NCBI GenBank assembly: GCA_002914845.1
Contig: JXTC01000055.1
Coordinates: 572,162-636,161 of the forward strand
DNA from: Trema orientale
Lineage: Eukaryota > Streptophyta > Magnoliopsida > Rosales > Cannabaceae
Direction of reading: 5' to 3'
DNA: 64,000 nt
Both the position numbers and the translations under genes were made by a program. Below, one piece after another: positions 22,714 through 34,870 of the stretch. Numbering within the stretch: the stretch's first letter is position 1; each line of letters begins with the position of its first letter. Below the pieces are notes generated by a model, which worked only from the letters and a program-made list of their open reading frames with translations, was not told the origin of the DNA and did no database searches.

Positions 22714-25700
22714 ATGGGAGGGGTTTGTTCGGGAGGGACTACTAAGAGAAGCGTGAAACCAAGAGGAAACGCTTTGGGGTTTTCCGGGAAGCTGAAGAGA
22801 ACTAGGAGCTTCGATAAGCCGAAAGAGAAGTCGAATTCGTACTCTAATGGATACAATTCAGGGAGAACACAGCCGGTGTACGATCCAGACGACCGGCGAT
22901 TGTCGTTTTCCAGCGAATTAAAGCCCTCAACGCCGGCTAGGACGGGAGTCACCAAGGTATGCTTCCAATGAAGGTTTTGTTTATTTAGATATGAACTTGA
23001 GTTTCGTGAGTTGAATTGGTCAAAATTGTACTCTGGAGCAAAACAAAGTACCATTTCATGTCGATTAATATTACCACATGAGCTATAATGGTTGACGAAA
23101 TATCGATCGGAACAAAGAAACTATTGAAGGATAAGCTCTGCTTGGTTGGTCATTAAGTTGAATTATTCGAGCTAATGTTAGAATCCAAGTTGTTCAACTC
23201 TTATTAATGGCAAAAGAAAGATACCATTGATTCCATTATTATGATTAGAATGTATCAGCGCTTGGGAGTCTTATTGACCTGCTTTGATATTTCGGTCGTG
23301 TTGTCGGTTTAATGTGGCATTTCTTTTCTAGGTAGCACAAAAGAGCTCGGTCATAGGAAGAGCTGGCGTTGTGGGCCTTGAGAGGGCAGTGGAAGTTCTA
23401 GATACACTTGGAAGTAGCATGTCAAATTTGAACGCCAGTGGTGGGTTTAATGGCATGGCAAGAGCGAACAAAATATCTATTTTGGCATTTGAAGTAGCTA
23501 ACACGGTTGTCAAGGGTGCAAACTTATTGCAATCTCTTTCGGAAGAAAATATCCTGGTGCTGAAGAAAGATATTCTACATTCACAAGGAGTACAATTTTT
23601 AGTTTCCACGGATATGGAGGAGTTGCTAAGTATTGCCGCCGCTGATAAAAGGTAGTTCTTTGTTCAAGAGATCAATTTGCGTTTTGCAGTTGAGTTTTGT
23701 AATGTCTTTTCTGGTAGAGCAATTAAATTCACTGGCAGCAATTTTCATTTGATGCATTTTTCTTGGTCTTGTATAGGGAGGAGCTTGAAGTTTTCAAACG
23801 GGAAGTAATTAGATTTGGAGATCTATGTAAAGATCCACAGTGGCATAACCTTGGTCGTTTCTTTTCTGGGTAAGTTCCTTGGCAAGATGAGTTATGGGAC
23901 GATGGATGTTGATGCTTTCAGACAATATAAATGATGTTTGAAATGTTGTGTTGTTTCAGATTAGATTCAGATAATTCAACTCATAAACAGCAGAGAGAAG
24001 AGGCAGAAATGAAAATGCAAGAATTGACTGTTCTCGCTCAACACACTTCTGTAAGTGGCATTTTAATATTGATTAGAGCTTAGTATCTGAGATGGTGTTA
24101 AGCTTTTTTTATAATTCTTTTGAATTTTCTCTATTTTTTACAAATTTTAGAATAAATGTTTTGATTACAGCTATTTAACGTTTGTTGTGGCAAGAGTATC
24201 AGCTTTTCGTTTAAAGAAATGTAGGATCTTTTTAACATTTTTATGACATTTTACATAAATTTAATGTTTAGAATGCACGATCTATGTGTGCAGTTTGCCT
24301 TCTAGTTTTGCAACAGGCCTAGTTGAAGAAGCTGACTTCTTTTAAATGTTCAGGAACTATACCATGAATTCAACTCTTTGGACAGATTTGAACAAGATTA
24401 CAGGCAAAAGGTCGAGGAAGTGGAAGCCTTGAATCTCCCACGAAGAGGTTGGCCATAGAAATTCTTTTTCATTTTCCTCTATTTCCAAGTTTCTCTCTTC
24501 TCTGAGTTACTGTAAACTTTATAGTTGATGACATCTTTAGCAAAATGTTGACCCTTTATAGAGTCCAAACTTTCTGCTTGTTTTCTTTTTTTAATTTTTT
24601 TTTGGTGCTTGAATTTGTTTCTGTGTCTAGTTAAATGCACTAATACGCCCTTTCTACACTTCTAATGTTACTCAATGGAATATTATGTCTGTATATCGTA
24701 ACAGAACCGTAAAAATTTCCTCCATACGAAGTACTAATTTTTGCTTTAATCTACAGAAAAGGTACTCATCAAATGATTGACAAAGAATGTCTCTGCCCCT
24801 ATGTGTAGTCTTATAAATAATGGTTATCAAAAAACAATTTGCATGTTGCATACACTTAATATCCTTGTTTTCATTACAACCGTGTAATTGCTCTTCATCT
24901 CCACTTCGATTTGAAAAAGAAAAAAAAGTGATTTGCAGTTGTCTCTTGACATTGGTTCCTAGATACTACTAATTGTATGGTGTCAAAATTTCTGGTAGGG
25001 ACCTCTGAACCAGAGTCCACTGACTTTATTAACTGGTCATTTTCTTTGTAATTGTAGGAGAGAGTCTCAAGATTTTACAAAGTGAGTTAAAACAACAAAG
25101 AAAGCTTGTAAGGAGCTTGAAAAAGAAATCTCTTTGGTCTAGAAACTTGGAGGAGGTATACTGTTTTAACCACTTTTTACAATTGCTAAAACGATTGCAT
25201 TGTGGTATCTGGAAATCTTTTTGAGTAATTAAATTTTCTTTTGTCCATTCAGGAAGCTATTACAAGAACTTTGATATTCATTGCTACTGTTTGTTATCTG
25301 TGCTTGCATGTTTTGGATACTATAAAGCATTGAATGACATTTTTAGGGATGTATAACAACGTAAAAACGCACCCACCAAGTTTGATATTTTTCAGTACTG
25401 CCGTCGACAGGAAAAATTCCTCAAGTCTTTGCAATATTTGAAACATATTACTTGTCTTTTTTTTTTTTTTTTTTTTTTCCTTCTAGAATATTACTTATAT
25501 ATTTCGTGTAAAGAAAATATATAATTTACTTTTAAAATTATTTACCTCTTTGCAGATTGTGGAGAAGCTAGTTGATATTGTTGCTCATACACATCAAGCA
25601 ATCTCAGAAGCATTTGGGAAAAATGGTACAGAAAAATTATTGACTTGATCTGTTGATTATCTAGTGGTTTCATACAATTAGTAATATGGTGCATATGAGT

Positions 25701-27611
25701 TTGAACATTTGCAAGTAGCATTTACTTTCACTTTAGTTTGTCATGCTCAAGTATGTTAGTTAACGACTTAAAACTTGTTCCATTGGCCATTCAGTGACAA
25801 GCAACGAAATCGTTTCAGTTTTTTTTTCCCCAAACATTTACTATGATCATGTAGTAATACAAACATTTACTTTTGCTCTGGTTTGTCATGCTCAAGTATG
25901 TTAATTAACCACTTAAAAACTTGTTCCATTGGGCTATTCGGTGACATGCAACGAAATCATTTCAGTTCTTTTTCTTTTTTCTTTTTTAATTTTTCTTATT
26001 TGTTATTTCGCCACGAGCACTATGATCATGTAGTAATACAGAGATGAGATTAATTTGAATTTTTTTGTTACTGATATTCTTCCCATCATATTTGGCCACA
26101 TACGTGTGGGATTTGAGTTTGTGGCTTTGATAAATTGTCCTTGATGAGACTCTTGATTAAGTTTTTTTTAATATCTTTATTATTTGTTGCTTTCTAATCT
26201 TGAAGTAGTTATCTACTTTATAGTTTAGATGGTAAGTCTTGGTTCTTAAAAGGGTTCTCTATCATGGCAGGTGTGACGAGTGCACAGCAAAGGAAAGATC
26301 CTCCGAGGCTGGGTGTTGCTGGTCTCGCATTACACTATGCTAATGTCATCAATCAGATAGATAACATTGTAATTTCAATTCTGATCTTTTTCCGCTCCTA
26401 ATTGCATGTCTCATATAGTTGCTGCACATTTTCGGATCTGTAATTTACTCAAACATGAAACTTTTCTGTTATTAGGCATCTCGACCAACCTCCCTCCCTC
26501 CAAATATGAGGGACACATTGTACAATGGGTTGCCAAACGGTGTTAAGACAGCTTTACGATCCCGATTGCAGGCTCTTGATGCAAAAGAGCAGGTATGTTA
26601 TCTGGATAAAGGTGCATAATAGGTTTTTCGATAATAGATATCGATAGGTGCCATTTTCTTGTAATTTTTATCGACATATTCTTAACCTGCTTCGTGGAGT
26701 TTGCTATGTAACTTTTTTCTTATTTTATTTTCTTGGCAATTATTGTTCTTATGTAATTGCTCCATGTTGTCTTCTGCAGCTTTCAGTTCCTCAGGTTAAA
26801 GCTGAAATGGAAAAAACTCTACACTGGCTAGTTCCAGTTGCTACAAATACTAACAAGTGCGTGGATTCAAGTATTTTAAAAGTAGCTCAAATATTTTCAT
26901 TTATTTTTTCATATCATTTGCAATTACTTATACTTATATATTAATGGTGGCAGAGCACATCAAGGTTTTGGATGGGTTGGCGAATGGGCAAATTCTGGGT
27001 CAGTATACAACCACTCTCCCTCTGTTGCTTAGATTCTTTTTTGAATTAAAAGTATAAGAAGTATCTTGTTCAATAGTTTCATGTGATTTTGACATTTTTT
27101 TTTCTTCTTCAACAGTCCCGAGTTTGGCAAGAGCACAAATACACACAATAGCCTGATTCGTCTTCAGACACTCTATCACGCAGATAAACAGAAAACGGAT
27201 CGATGCATTCTCGAATTGGTGACATGGCTTCATCAGCTAATTTCCTTAGTTAGACATAAAGATAGTGGATTGAAGCCTCTGCCTACAAGGTCTCCAACTC
27301 GGAAGGGATTGGATTTACATAGCAAAATGCAACGGTTTCTATCCATAGACTTCAGAACTAAAACTCACAAAGTTCAAGTTTCACAAGAAGATAGGAATTT
27401 GTTGGATGACGTTATGGGGAGGAGGAAAGGGGTCTTAGGAGTCAGCAAAAGTCAGGAGTTTATTATTGTCAAGAAGAGAGAGAACAGATTTTGGGCTCTG
27501 AGTAGAAGTACAGGGAGTTCCCCGAATAGGGAGATGGCTGAAAGACGAAACATGGAGCACTCCAAGACCAATGTTTTGGACGTTATGGATGGTTTAGATA
27601 TAACATTTTGA
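22714..27611 (+). CDS. PSI2: PSK SIMULATOR-type DUF3475/DUF668 protein (613 aa, 12 coding exons)
   Basis: A homologue of Arabidopsis PSK SIMULATOR proteins, which support growth downstream of phytosulfokine and other growth signals. Exons: 22714-22956, 23332-23651, 23777-23869, 23960-24050, 24354-24447, 25058-25155, 25556-25625, 26271-26368, 26476-26592, 26780-26856, 26954-26998, 27116-27611. All junctions are GT-AG and in phase, giving 613 aa. The N-terminus MGGVCSGG carries Gly2 and Cys5, a possible myristoylation/palmitoylation signal for membrane anchoring. Next come a basic GFSGKLKRTRSF stretch, a DUF3475 region (about 130-187, ISILAFEVANTVVKGANLL) and a charged helical middle (KSLWSRNLEE). 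DUF668 begins near 351 (GVAGLALHYANVINQIDNI), followed by HQGFGWVGEWANSG. The C-terminus with ALSRSTGSSP and VLDVMDGLDITF matches the PSI2/PSI3 branch rather than PSI1, from memory. Biochemical function is unknown in the family. Confidence 0.92.
25454..25487 (-). mobile_element. Tiny poly(A) insertion (minus) in a PSI-like intron, 9-bp repeats
   Basis: The 9-mer atattactt lies at 25445-25453 and 25488-25496. Between them is 'gtc', a ~22-base T run and 'ccttctaga'. Read on the minus strand it is a short head followed by poly(A). It lies in the intron before the exon at 25556. Confidence 0.45.
25715..26045 (+). repeat. Diverged tandem duplication in a PSI-like intron
   Basis: A ~145-180-bp segment beginning 'catttactt' and 'gtttgtcatgctcaagtatg', running through 'gcaacgaaatc' to 'actatgatcatgtagtaata', occurs at about 25718-25861 and again at about 25863-26040. 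The copies differ by substitutions and by expansion of a T-rich tract. It lies entirely inside the intron 25626-26270. Confidence 0.8.
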
Positions 27612-30196
27612 ATTAGCCTTAAGTACACCACGCTCTACATTCTTTGTTCATTTTCAATATTTTTTCCGTGTCATTTATACTTCGTTCTTAATTAGCTCTG
27701 TTTACATTTCATCGTTGTAAATATATCTTGGCGAGTTCTCATTTTATTGTATATAACCTTTATACGTGGTCGTAATTATACGATAATATTATATTGGTTT
27801 TAAGTGGTTTCTTGACCGCACCGAACGAATAGTCAATCGGTGGTGATTTTGATATTTCTTTCGTTCCTTCAATTTCTGTACATTTATTACGTAAAGTAAA
27901 ATAGAAACAGACCAGTTTACGGTAATCTTTTCGTGTTTTGTGTATATATTATGTTCTGTTTTCTGGTTGTAATATATATTTATTACCTCGTGTATATAAT
28001 TGTTTATGAATTTTTTTTCTTATTAAATTCAATTATTAAATAATAATTTTCGAAACTAATGTTTCTGATTGTATAAATCGTGTCAAAGATAACCTATTAT
28101 TATCTGTCAAAATTCATTTATTTTGATTTATTATATCGGTAAATTATATTAAAAACTGGTATAATTTTCATTATATTAAAAACTATTATAATTTTCTAAT
28201 TTAGATTTATTAAATTTAATTATTATATTTAAAAATTAATGTGTGATTTATTAAATTCGATTAAGAAAAAAAATTAAACTTCAGCATTTAAGAATTGGGA
28301 TCAGATGGTTTTAGATGGGGGTGCCCGATTGTCGTAACCAGGCTTTGGGGCGGACACCCATCTCGCATCATAAACGCGAACATGAACCACTCATCACATC
28401 CCGTTAACTGCCTGAAGGATCATGCTTAATTTAGTCATGCTTCGCCAGTTTTATATTGATACTTTACCTATGTTTCTCTTTTCTCTTCCGATGTGGGACT
28501 ATGCCAAGTGATTGAGAACGCTTGGGAGTTGGGATAATTGGATTTTAAATACGGTCGCACAGATTACATTAATCCCCATGTTAGAATTAGAAAAACCAAA
28601 AGGTCCTCGACCAAGAACAAGTGATTAAACACCATGAGGTCTCCTCATTCATGGGCTTGCTTTTGAAATATTACTAAGACTCGAGTTTTTCCTTTTGTGT
28701 TGCATTGCTTCGTCACTCTCCACCCATAAATGGTATCATCTAGCAACCAACTGTGACGCGCGATTGACATGTGTACTAAGGGGAAGACGTGTCCATATAG
28801 AAAGTATACAAATAAATATAAAATGATCGTGTTTCATCTAGGTCTTGCCGGTAGATAAATTGACTTCCAACAGAATAATATGGATACAAGAATTATGACT
28901 AATAGAGTATAGCAGATTTTAGAACTAAAGTCTGAAATCTATAGCAGATTTCGGGACTAAAATCTAAATTCTATACCAAATTTTGGATCAAAACCATATA
29001 AATCCAAAAAATAGGATATGAAAATCTAAAAAAACTAAAAGTAAAATATATAAATCTGAAAAAGCTAGAAGCAAAACCATATAAATCCAAAACCTAAGAT
29101 AGAGAAATTCAAAAAATTTGTAGCCGAATTTGGTATTGAGTAGTGAAATTTGATGACAAAGTAATTGTAACAGTAAAATACCCTTGTCTATATAAAGGAT
29201 TCAAAGGGGCAAAATCAAGGGGGACCAATGGATACCATCAAAAGACTTGAATTTTAGAGATTATAGTCTTCTCATTTTACTACTAAATTTTAGGAAAGTC
29301 ATTCTTCTCCATCATAATTTTATCCGTGAGAATTCTGATGGGAACTTAGAGCTTTCCTACATTCCACCTTTGTATTATTTATCTTCATGATAATCATATT
29401 TATATATTTATATATGTGCATCATATATGAGTACATATGCTTACATGTTATATTCTTCATATGCATATGAACATTAAAAATATATATATATCCTAAACGA
29501 ATTAGCATGTATTCTAAGCGCTGAATCTTGTTCTAGTTGATAAATATGTTAATTATGCAAGGATATTATTTATATTCGTAATTATGTATATTCCTAATTG
29601 GCTTGTTTGAGCGTTAGATCTTATTTTATGCCACCTACAGTTTGATCTTGTTCAAACTTTCAGACAAGTCATTCCTATACATTGTATGGCCAAGTTTTAG
29701 GAAAGTGTTGGATATTGATTATATGATCATGACTTCATTCATACACATTGTATGACCAATCAATATTAAATAAACTTCTCTATTCTATTAGCATTAATAC
29801 GTCAAAATCACATCATTTAGCACATTTATATATATTTATCTATGTATCAATTCTGAACCAATGACAACTGACAATCTATATGCCAATCGATACCTAGATC
29901 TGTGTGTACTAACGTGTTCCGCCCAAATCTCGGAACAAACTGATTTGATTCACTACTTTTTTTTTGATGCTCAACTTATCAAACAACATATATTTTAACT
30001 CTAAGTTGTGTTTTAGCTGATTACCGAGTTAGACTTAGAACCAATTAACAAGATCAAATCAAATTTGCAACATAATAAGCAGAGTACACACACAATCATT
30101 TTAATTTACATGGTTCAACTTTGTAAACATGGAACAACAAATCCATATGTATTAAGGAAACCAATCCAATCAACAAGTTTTACAAGCCAAGAAACA
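27612..30196. other. Long intergenic stretch, no gene found
   Basis: After the PSI-like 3' end the sequence is AT-rich. Around 28290-28560 a GC-richer patch contains 'atgtgggacta' and could be a degraded element, but I cannot place it. From 28880 to 29115 short phrases recur ('catataaatccaaaa', 'ctatagcagattt', 'aactaaaagtaaaatatata'-like), a local degenerate repeat. No coding frame is credible. Confidence 0.4.
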
Positions 30197-30223
30197 TAAC
30201 CGAGCAAAAAAAAAAAAAAAAAA
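30197..30223 (+). mobile_element. Tiny poly(A) insertion between 13-bp direct repeats
   Basis: The 13-mer aagccaagaaaca lies at 30184-30196 and again at 30224-30236. Between them is 'taaccgagc' and about 20 A. The first As of the second copy could belong to the tail, so the duplication is at least 11 bp. Confidence 0.6.
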
Positions 30224-30316
30224 AAGCCAAGAAACACAATCAATTACAAAAATCTAAAACCCTGTTCTAAAATTATAATCAGCTGTATCAAAATTATTTT
30301 TCAGAAACTCACTTTC

Positions 30317-30651
30317 ATTTGTCATCTAAAATTTTCAATCCATTCTCGCTGCAAATTGAAAGCGCGTGTACCATACTAGGAGCAGTAGAAATTCTCACGT
30401 CGACATGTTCAAAAGGGTTCGCACAAACTCCTACGTTGTCCCCATGATTTTGCAGTACTCCACCGCCTATCATATAGTACCTCAACACGTGTCCATTTTG
30501 TCAGACAATTGACAGCCAAGTCATTAACTTGTTGGGATGCCCTGCTGTCAAGCAAGCTCGGTGTCAATTGCTCAGCATGAATGAAATGAATACATATCTT
30601 CATCTTATCCAAATGGGAGATGCATATTGGCACATTTGCCAGGTTGTGCAA
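30317..30651 (-). pseudogene. Coding-like fragment of unknown origin
   Basis: On the minus strand this stretch is GC-richer than its surroundings. It has an open frame of 80 codons (30651-30409) and, shifted by one frame, a second stretch ending at about 30317 that reads GDNVGVCANPFE, then ISTAPSMVHAL and a stop. The residue composition of the second part is unlike the AT-rich noise elsewhere, so it may be a short exon or a gene relic. I do not recognise the family. Confidence 0.2.
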
Positions 30652-31013
30652 TTATTTTCATCTAGTACTCCGTCCCCGCCACTGACCAGATTCTCAGACC
30701 CCTAGCGCTCTCGACTCTCCACATGGATTATACACAACCCTTGGCCATGCTTCTCGAGTCTCGAAACTGGTGCCAAAGGAGGGGACAAAAAAAAAAAAAA
30801 AGAGAGAAAAGAAAAGTCGACTAATTGAGATCAAAGAAGGCGTATCAACATCATACACAGTATGTGGGCTACATGGGTATATTGAGCCAAAACACAATGA
30901 ACCATAGTTTCTTTCGTTACAAAATTCGATTCATATTCCAGATATCGGTGGACGATAGCGACAAAATAATCAGAATTTACGTTTTTGTTTTTCATTGCAA
31001 AAACAGTGAGAGG

Positions 31014-31985
31014 TATATATATATACTAGTATTAATAGTACGTGCCTAAGCCACGTACTTGTGGTGAATTTTTATTGTAATTTTGATTAACATGTTGGAA
31101 AAAAAAATTTTAAAATTCTTAATAGAGAAACATAATGGTATTAAGTAAATAAATATCAGCATTAGTACACTTTTTGGGCTAGACCCATAAAAGTCCAAAA
31201 ATATTCATATGTACTAATCTATAGTTTTTGGACTAGACCCATAAAAGGCCAAAAATATTCATATGACTTTTACCGTGCACCATGAGCAAAGACTATTTAA
31301 TGGGACTTATAGAAATATGACTAAATTTTGGGCTCAATTTCAGTAAATGTCTCTTTGTCAAATGTTATAGCAAAATGTCTATGCTTATATACTAAGTATA
31401 AAAAATTATATACTCAGTGCATTTCAGTATAGTAACTAAAATTAGTAGATATGTATATCTACCAAGTGTAAAAATATATATACCTAGATATTTAGCTATA
31501 AAATTTTTAAAGTGGACATCTACTTAATCAAATTTAAAATTTTGGTCATCTATCTAAATTTCTCCTATTTAATTGCAAATTGTAGGAAAACATATGTGCT
31601 TAGGAAAACGTATGTGCTAAGGAAAATGTGCAAAATTCCAGCTGCTAAACAAAATTTCAGCTGCTTATCTCAATTTTGTATCAATTTGCAATTAAATAGT
31701 CTTTGGTCATGGTGCACGGTAAAAATCATATGAATATTTTTGGCCTTTTATGAGTCTAGCCCAAAAACTATAGATTAGTACATATGAATATTTTTGGACT
31801 TTTATGGGTCTAGCCCAAAAAATGTACTAATACTGATATTTATTTACTTAATACCATTATGTTTCTCTATTAAGAATTTTAACTTTTTTTTTTCCAACAT
31901 GTTAATCAAATTTACAATAAAAATTCACCCACAAGTACGTGGCTCAGGCACGTACTATTAATACTAGTATATATATATATATAGA
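31014..31985. mobile_element. Foldback-type element with ~285-bp arms
   Basis: The left arm (about 31021-31301, continuing 31574-31582) and right arm (about 31682-31978) are reverse complements with roughly 10 differences in 285 bp, about 96 % identity by eye. Both begin 'actagtattaatagtacgtg' at the outer tip, inside a (TA)n run that hides any target duplication. Each arm also contains a direct repeat of a ~45-bp phrase around 'gacccataaaagtccaaaa'. The loop is about 100 bp. Long arms suit a foldback or Mutator-like non-autonomous element. A transcript across it would form a long hairpin. Confidence 0.85.
31302..31565 (-). mobile_element. 264-bp MITE nested in the foldback's left arm
   Basis: The target duplication tatttaat is at 31294-31301 and 31566-31573 (nine bases, ctatttaat, also match). 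Removing one copy plus the insert restores the left arm so that it matches the right arm through 'gactatttaattgcaaattg'. The insert is the reverse-oriented sister of 1200-1481. Confidence 0.85.
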
Positions 31986-33020
31986 TGTTATCAAAACTCT
32001 AATTTGGACAAAAGTGACATAAAATTGTAGCTGTCTTATCTTCATAAAAGTAGAAAATTGTAGCTAGACTTGTCTTTCCTTCTATCCTTATCCAATTCAT
32101 AATTCGATCCATAACGTTCAATTGTGTTATTCAAGTTGTTTACACCCAAATTCTACAGCTAGTCTCTCTTCTTCTTCTTTTTTTTTTTTTTAAATAAATA
32201 GTATAAATGAATTTGCGTAAATGATTGAAGGACCACAAAATAGTTAATGACGAGAGGAAAATTGGACGCGTTTCAAGAAAAGAACGACATTTCACTCGAA
32301 TTTAGCCCATGGAATTGAACTGGCAGTCTGGCAAATATTGGAGAAGAACGAAAAAAGAAACTTGAAGACAATAGCTTATAGAGATTAATTACCAAAATAT
32401 AAATAGGATTGACACTGAAGATCACTTATTGGACGAAAGAAGTGTAATTTCAACTAACGAAGGGTAAGTACGGAGCCACGCATGAGATTATATGCGATAA
32501 TATATATATGTGTCAAGAAAATATATTCTGCTTACAGTAATTTTCATTTGTGTTTGAGTGTGCAAAATTAAAGTATAATATTATTATTGACTCTAAGAAT
32601 AGTAATAGTAATGGTAATCTATTGTATCGACAGTAATTTGACCCCTTTCTCAGAGTGTTAACTGTTAACCACTGATGCTAGCTTGATCCAAATTCCAAAA
32701 TATCACATTCTTCACGACTCATAATTTACTTTTCAACAGACAATTTTCTCCTCTCTTTAAAGCTTAAAATAATGTGATATTAAAATAATAATAATAATAA
32801 TAACGAATAAATTAGCTTCAAACCGTTCTAGAAATACCATACCTTAATTTCGGCTAATTCAAAGCCGACGTGTGCGGAGTACATCCTATGGACACCGACG
32901 TCTCACTGAGTCAGCATAATAAAACAGGATCCATTTACTTGGATATGGATAAGGCTGTATATAACTCACTGACTAACCAACTAACCGTAGTTAACTCAGT
33001 CCCCACATGGCCTCACCTCC
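31986..33020. other. Intergenic sequence upstream of the J-domain gene
   Basis: Contains an ATA-trinucleotide run (about 32783-32803) and, from about 32850, a GC-richer region that is probably the promoter of the J-domain gene. No other gene is seen. Confidence 0.4.
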
Positions 33021-33021
33021 C

Positions 33022-33028
33022 TATAAAA
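33022..33028 (+). promoter_or_regulatory. TATA box of the J-domain gene
   Basis: TATAAAA in a GC-rich context ('ctccctataaaacc'), 119 bp before the start codon at 33147, a usual distance for a plant TATA box with a short leader. Confidence 0.6.
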
Positions 33029-33146
33029 CCACTGCCTCATCCGACACCGCCACTAACTTCGGTACCAAAATCTTAAAACTCTATACCACAACGCCAAAGA
33101 TCAACCAATCAGAAGCCAGCAAAAAAAAAAAAAAAAACTAAATAAA

Positions 33147-33602
33147 ATGATTTCCACGGCGTCGTTTCTTGCCCCAAAAGTTGTGATCCAATTCCAGGGC
33201 AATCATTCCCCGAACTCAAGAACCGGAATCGGATTCCGCCGCCCCATGAGCGTCTCCGCCTCACGCGCATCCACGGTCGAGAGAGCTGGGTCCCGCATTG
33301 CTTCCACCTCTTCGCTCTACGAGGTCCTGGGGATTCGGATGGAGGCCACGTGTCAGGAGATCAAGACCGCGTACCGTAGATTGGCTAGGGTCGTGCACCC
33401 GGACGTGGCGGTGGCCAACGGTCAAAGGGGTGGTCAAGCTTCGGCTGACGAGTTCATGAAGATCCATGAAGCTTATTCCACGCTGTCCGATCCCGATAGA
33501 CGCGCCGATTACGATCGCCGCCTATCTGGGCGGCAATGGGCGGCGACTTCGGGATTCTCAGGCGGTCGGCCCCGGACTTGGGAGACTGATCAGTGTTGGT
33601 AG
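33147..33602 (+). CDS. J11: Plastid J-domain protein, dnaJ 11 type (151 aa)
   Basis: A small J-protein that would stimulate the ATPase of a plastid Hsp70. The first ~50 residues are rich in Ser/Arg/Ala and lack acidic residues until E45, typical of a chloroplast transit peptide. The J-domain spans about 56-130: SLYEVLGI (helix I), IKTAYRRLARVVHPDV with the essential HPD at 84-86, FMKIHEAYSTLSDPDRRADYD (helices III-IV). The C-terminus WETDQCW matches what I recall of Arabidopsis AtJ11 (DJC23), and the length is close to its ~160 aa. The gene is intronless, as in that family. The coding sequence is much GC-richer than the flanks. Close paralogues such as DJC24 cannot be excluded. Confidence 0.93.
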   Translation: MISTASFLAPKVVIQFQGNHSPNSRTGIGFRRPMSVSASRASTVERAGSRIASTSSLYEVLGIRMEATCQEIKTAYRRLARVVHPDVAVANGQRGGQASADEFMKIHEAYSTLSDPDRRADYDRRLSGRQWAATSGFSGGRPRTWETDQCW

Positions 33603-34039
33603 CCAAATTTAATTACACAAGGATATTCGTTGAGAAATATTAATTAGATAGACCACTAAGTAACTGAAATGGATTGTCTTCAGGGGATTTTTGCCACTCC
33701 ACCAAGCATGATTCATGTCTCGAAACGAAATTTAGCTACTAGATTTGTACACTGTATAGGTCTCTACTGCTATTACGTCGTATTTATTTATCTGTTTATT
33801 TTGTGTATAAGTTTATGGTTTTGTTGTAAGAAGGCGCCATTTTTACAGCCCGACAATAAGAAAATCGATTTATTTATTTTCAAAGTTTAATTGCGATCCC
33901 TATCCCTGAGTTCAATCAACAGTATTTGTTCTCAATTCGTGAAATTTCATAAACAAGTAGGAATAAGTACAGTATATAATATATTTTTCCACCGTAAACT
34001 TGTTTTTTCTTTGGTCTTTTGACCCTGTTAAGACTGTTC
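33603..34039. other. 3' flank of the J-domain gene
   Basis: Likely 3' untranslated region followed by AT-rich spacer; possible polyadenylation region near 33855 ('caataagaaaatcg'). No other feature is seen. Confidence 0.4.
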
Positions 34040-34870
34040 CTATGGTAGGCACACACGGAGCTATCACACTAGCAGAGGGGCTTAGCCCCCTCAAATATTT
34101 TAAAATATTCATTATATTTGTAAAAAAATTTAATATAACCCATAAAAACAATTTAGTCGCCATAAAATATTTGAAAATATAATAAAACCCATAAGCATCA
34201 CTTTCTAGTTTGCTTATTAGTGTGGTATGTTCTCGGAACTTTCTCAAAATATTGTGATATTTTTCGACAGAAGTATAATACCAAAGTATTTGAAGTACTC
34301 AAAAGTTGTGACATCTCAACTAGACGAGATTAAAATCAAAAAGTACTCTTAAAAGATACAGTATTACTTGTTGAGAATCTTATTATAGTTACTAAGCTTG
34401 ATTAACATATTTTTTTCTATAATTAATATTCTTGAGATGATTGTAGATGATGGAACAAACTATAATCAAAGATATGAAGCAAGTAATCTGTTAGAATTGA
34501 AGATATCATTTGATTTTGTATTCACTTTACATTTGACGAAAACATTGTTGGGAATGACAAAAAAGTTGTCAAAAGCACTTTAAAGGAAATATCAAGACAT
34601 TGTGATTAGTATAAATTTGGTCAAATTGTATAAGTAACGATTACAAATGATGAAGCATGACGGATGAAATTCTACTTTTTGTGGAAGACACAATATATTT
34701 GTTCATAATATGGATGATACTTTTCTCGCTCGAGGTCGATCACGATGTAAAGCTTAGGAAATCACAAATTTACATCACTTTTGTTTGGAGTTATTTTATT
34801 TTATAATTGACATGTAATTTCAGGAGTTGAATAATCGTTTCAACGAGGTAAATATAATGGATGATTAATG
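34040..34870 (+). pseudogene. Decayed hAT transposase fragment (DUF4371 / TTF-type family)
   Basis: The frame at 34398-34583 reads NILEMIVDDGTNYNQRYEA then SFDFVFTLHLTKTLLGMTKKLSKAL. This matches the conserved core of plant TTF-type zinc-finger/hAT-dimerisation transposase-like proteins (FDFVFILHLMKEIMGIT...LCQALQRK, from memory). Downstream frames continue the homology in pieces (KYQDIV; MDDTFLARGRSRCK; EITNLHHF; QELNNRFNE), interrupted by stops and frameshifts. The upstream part with 'gcttagccccctcaaat' is also typical of such relics. It is a plain DNA-transposon remnant and not functional. Confidence 0.6.

Noticed and set aside
28290-28600. GC-richer patch containing 'atgtgggacta', possibly an LTR end
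   Set aside because: No second end, promoter or internal domain could be placed; left as unassigned intergenic sequence.
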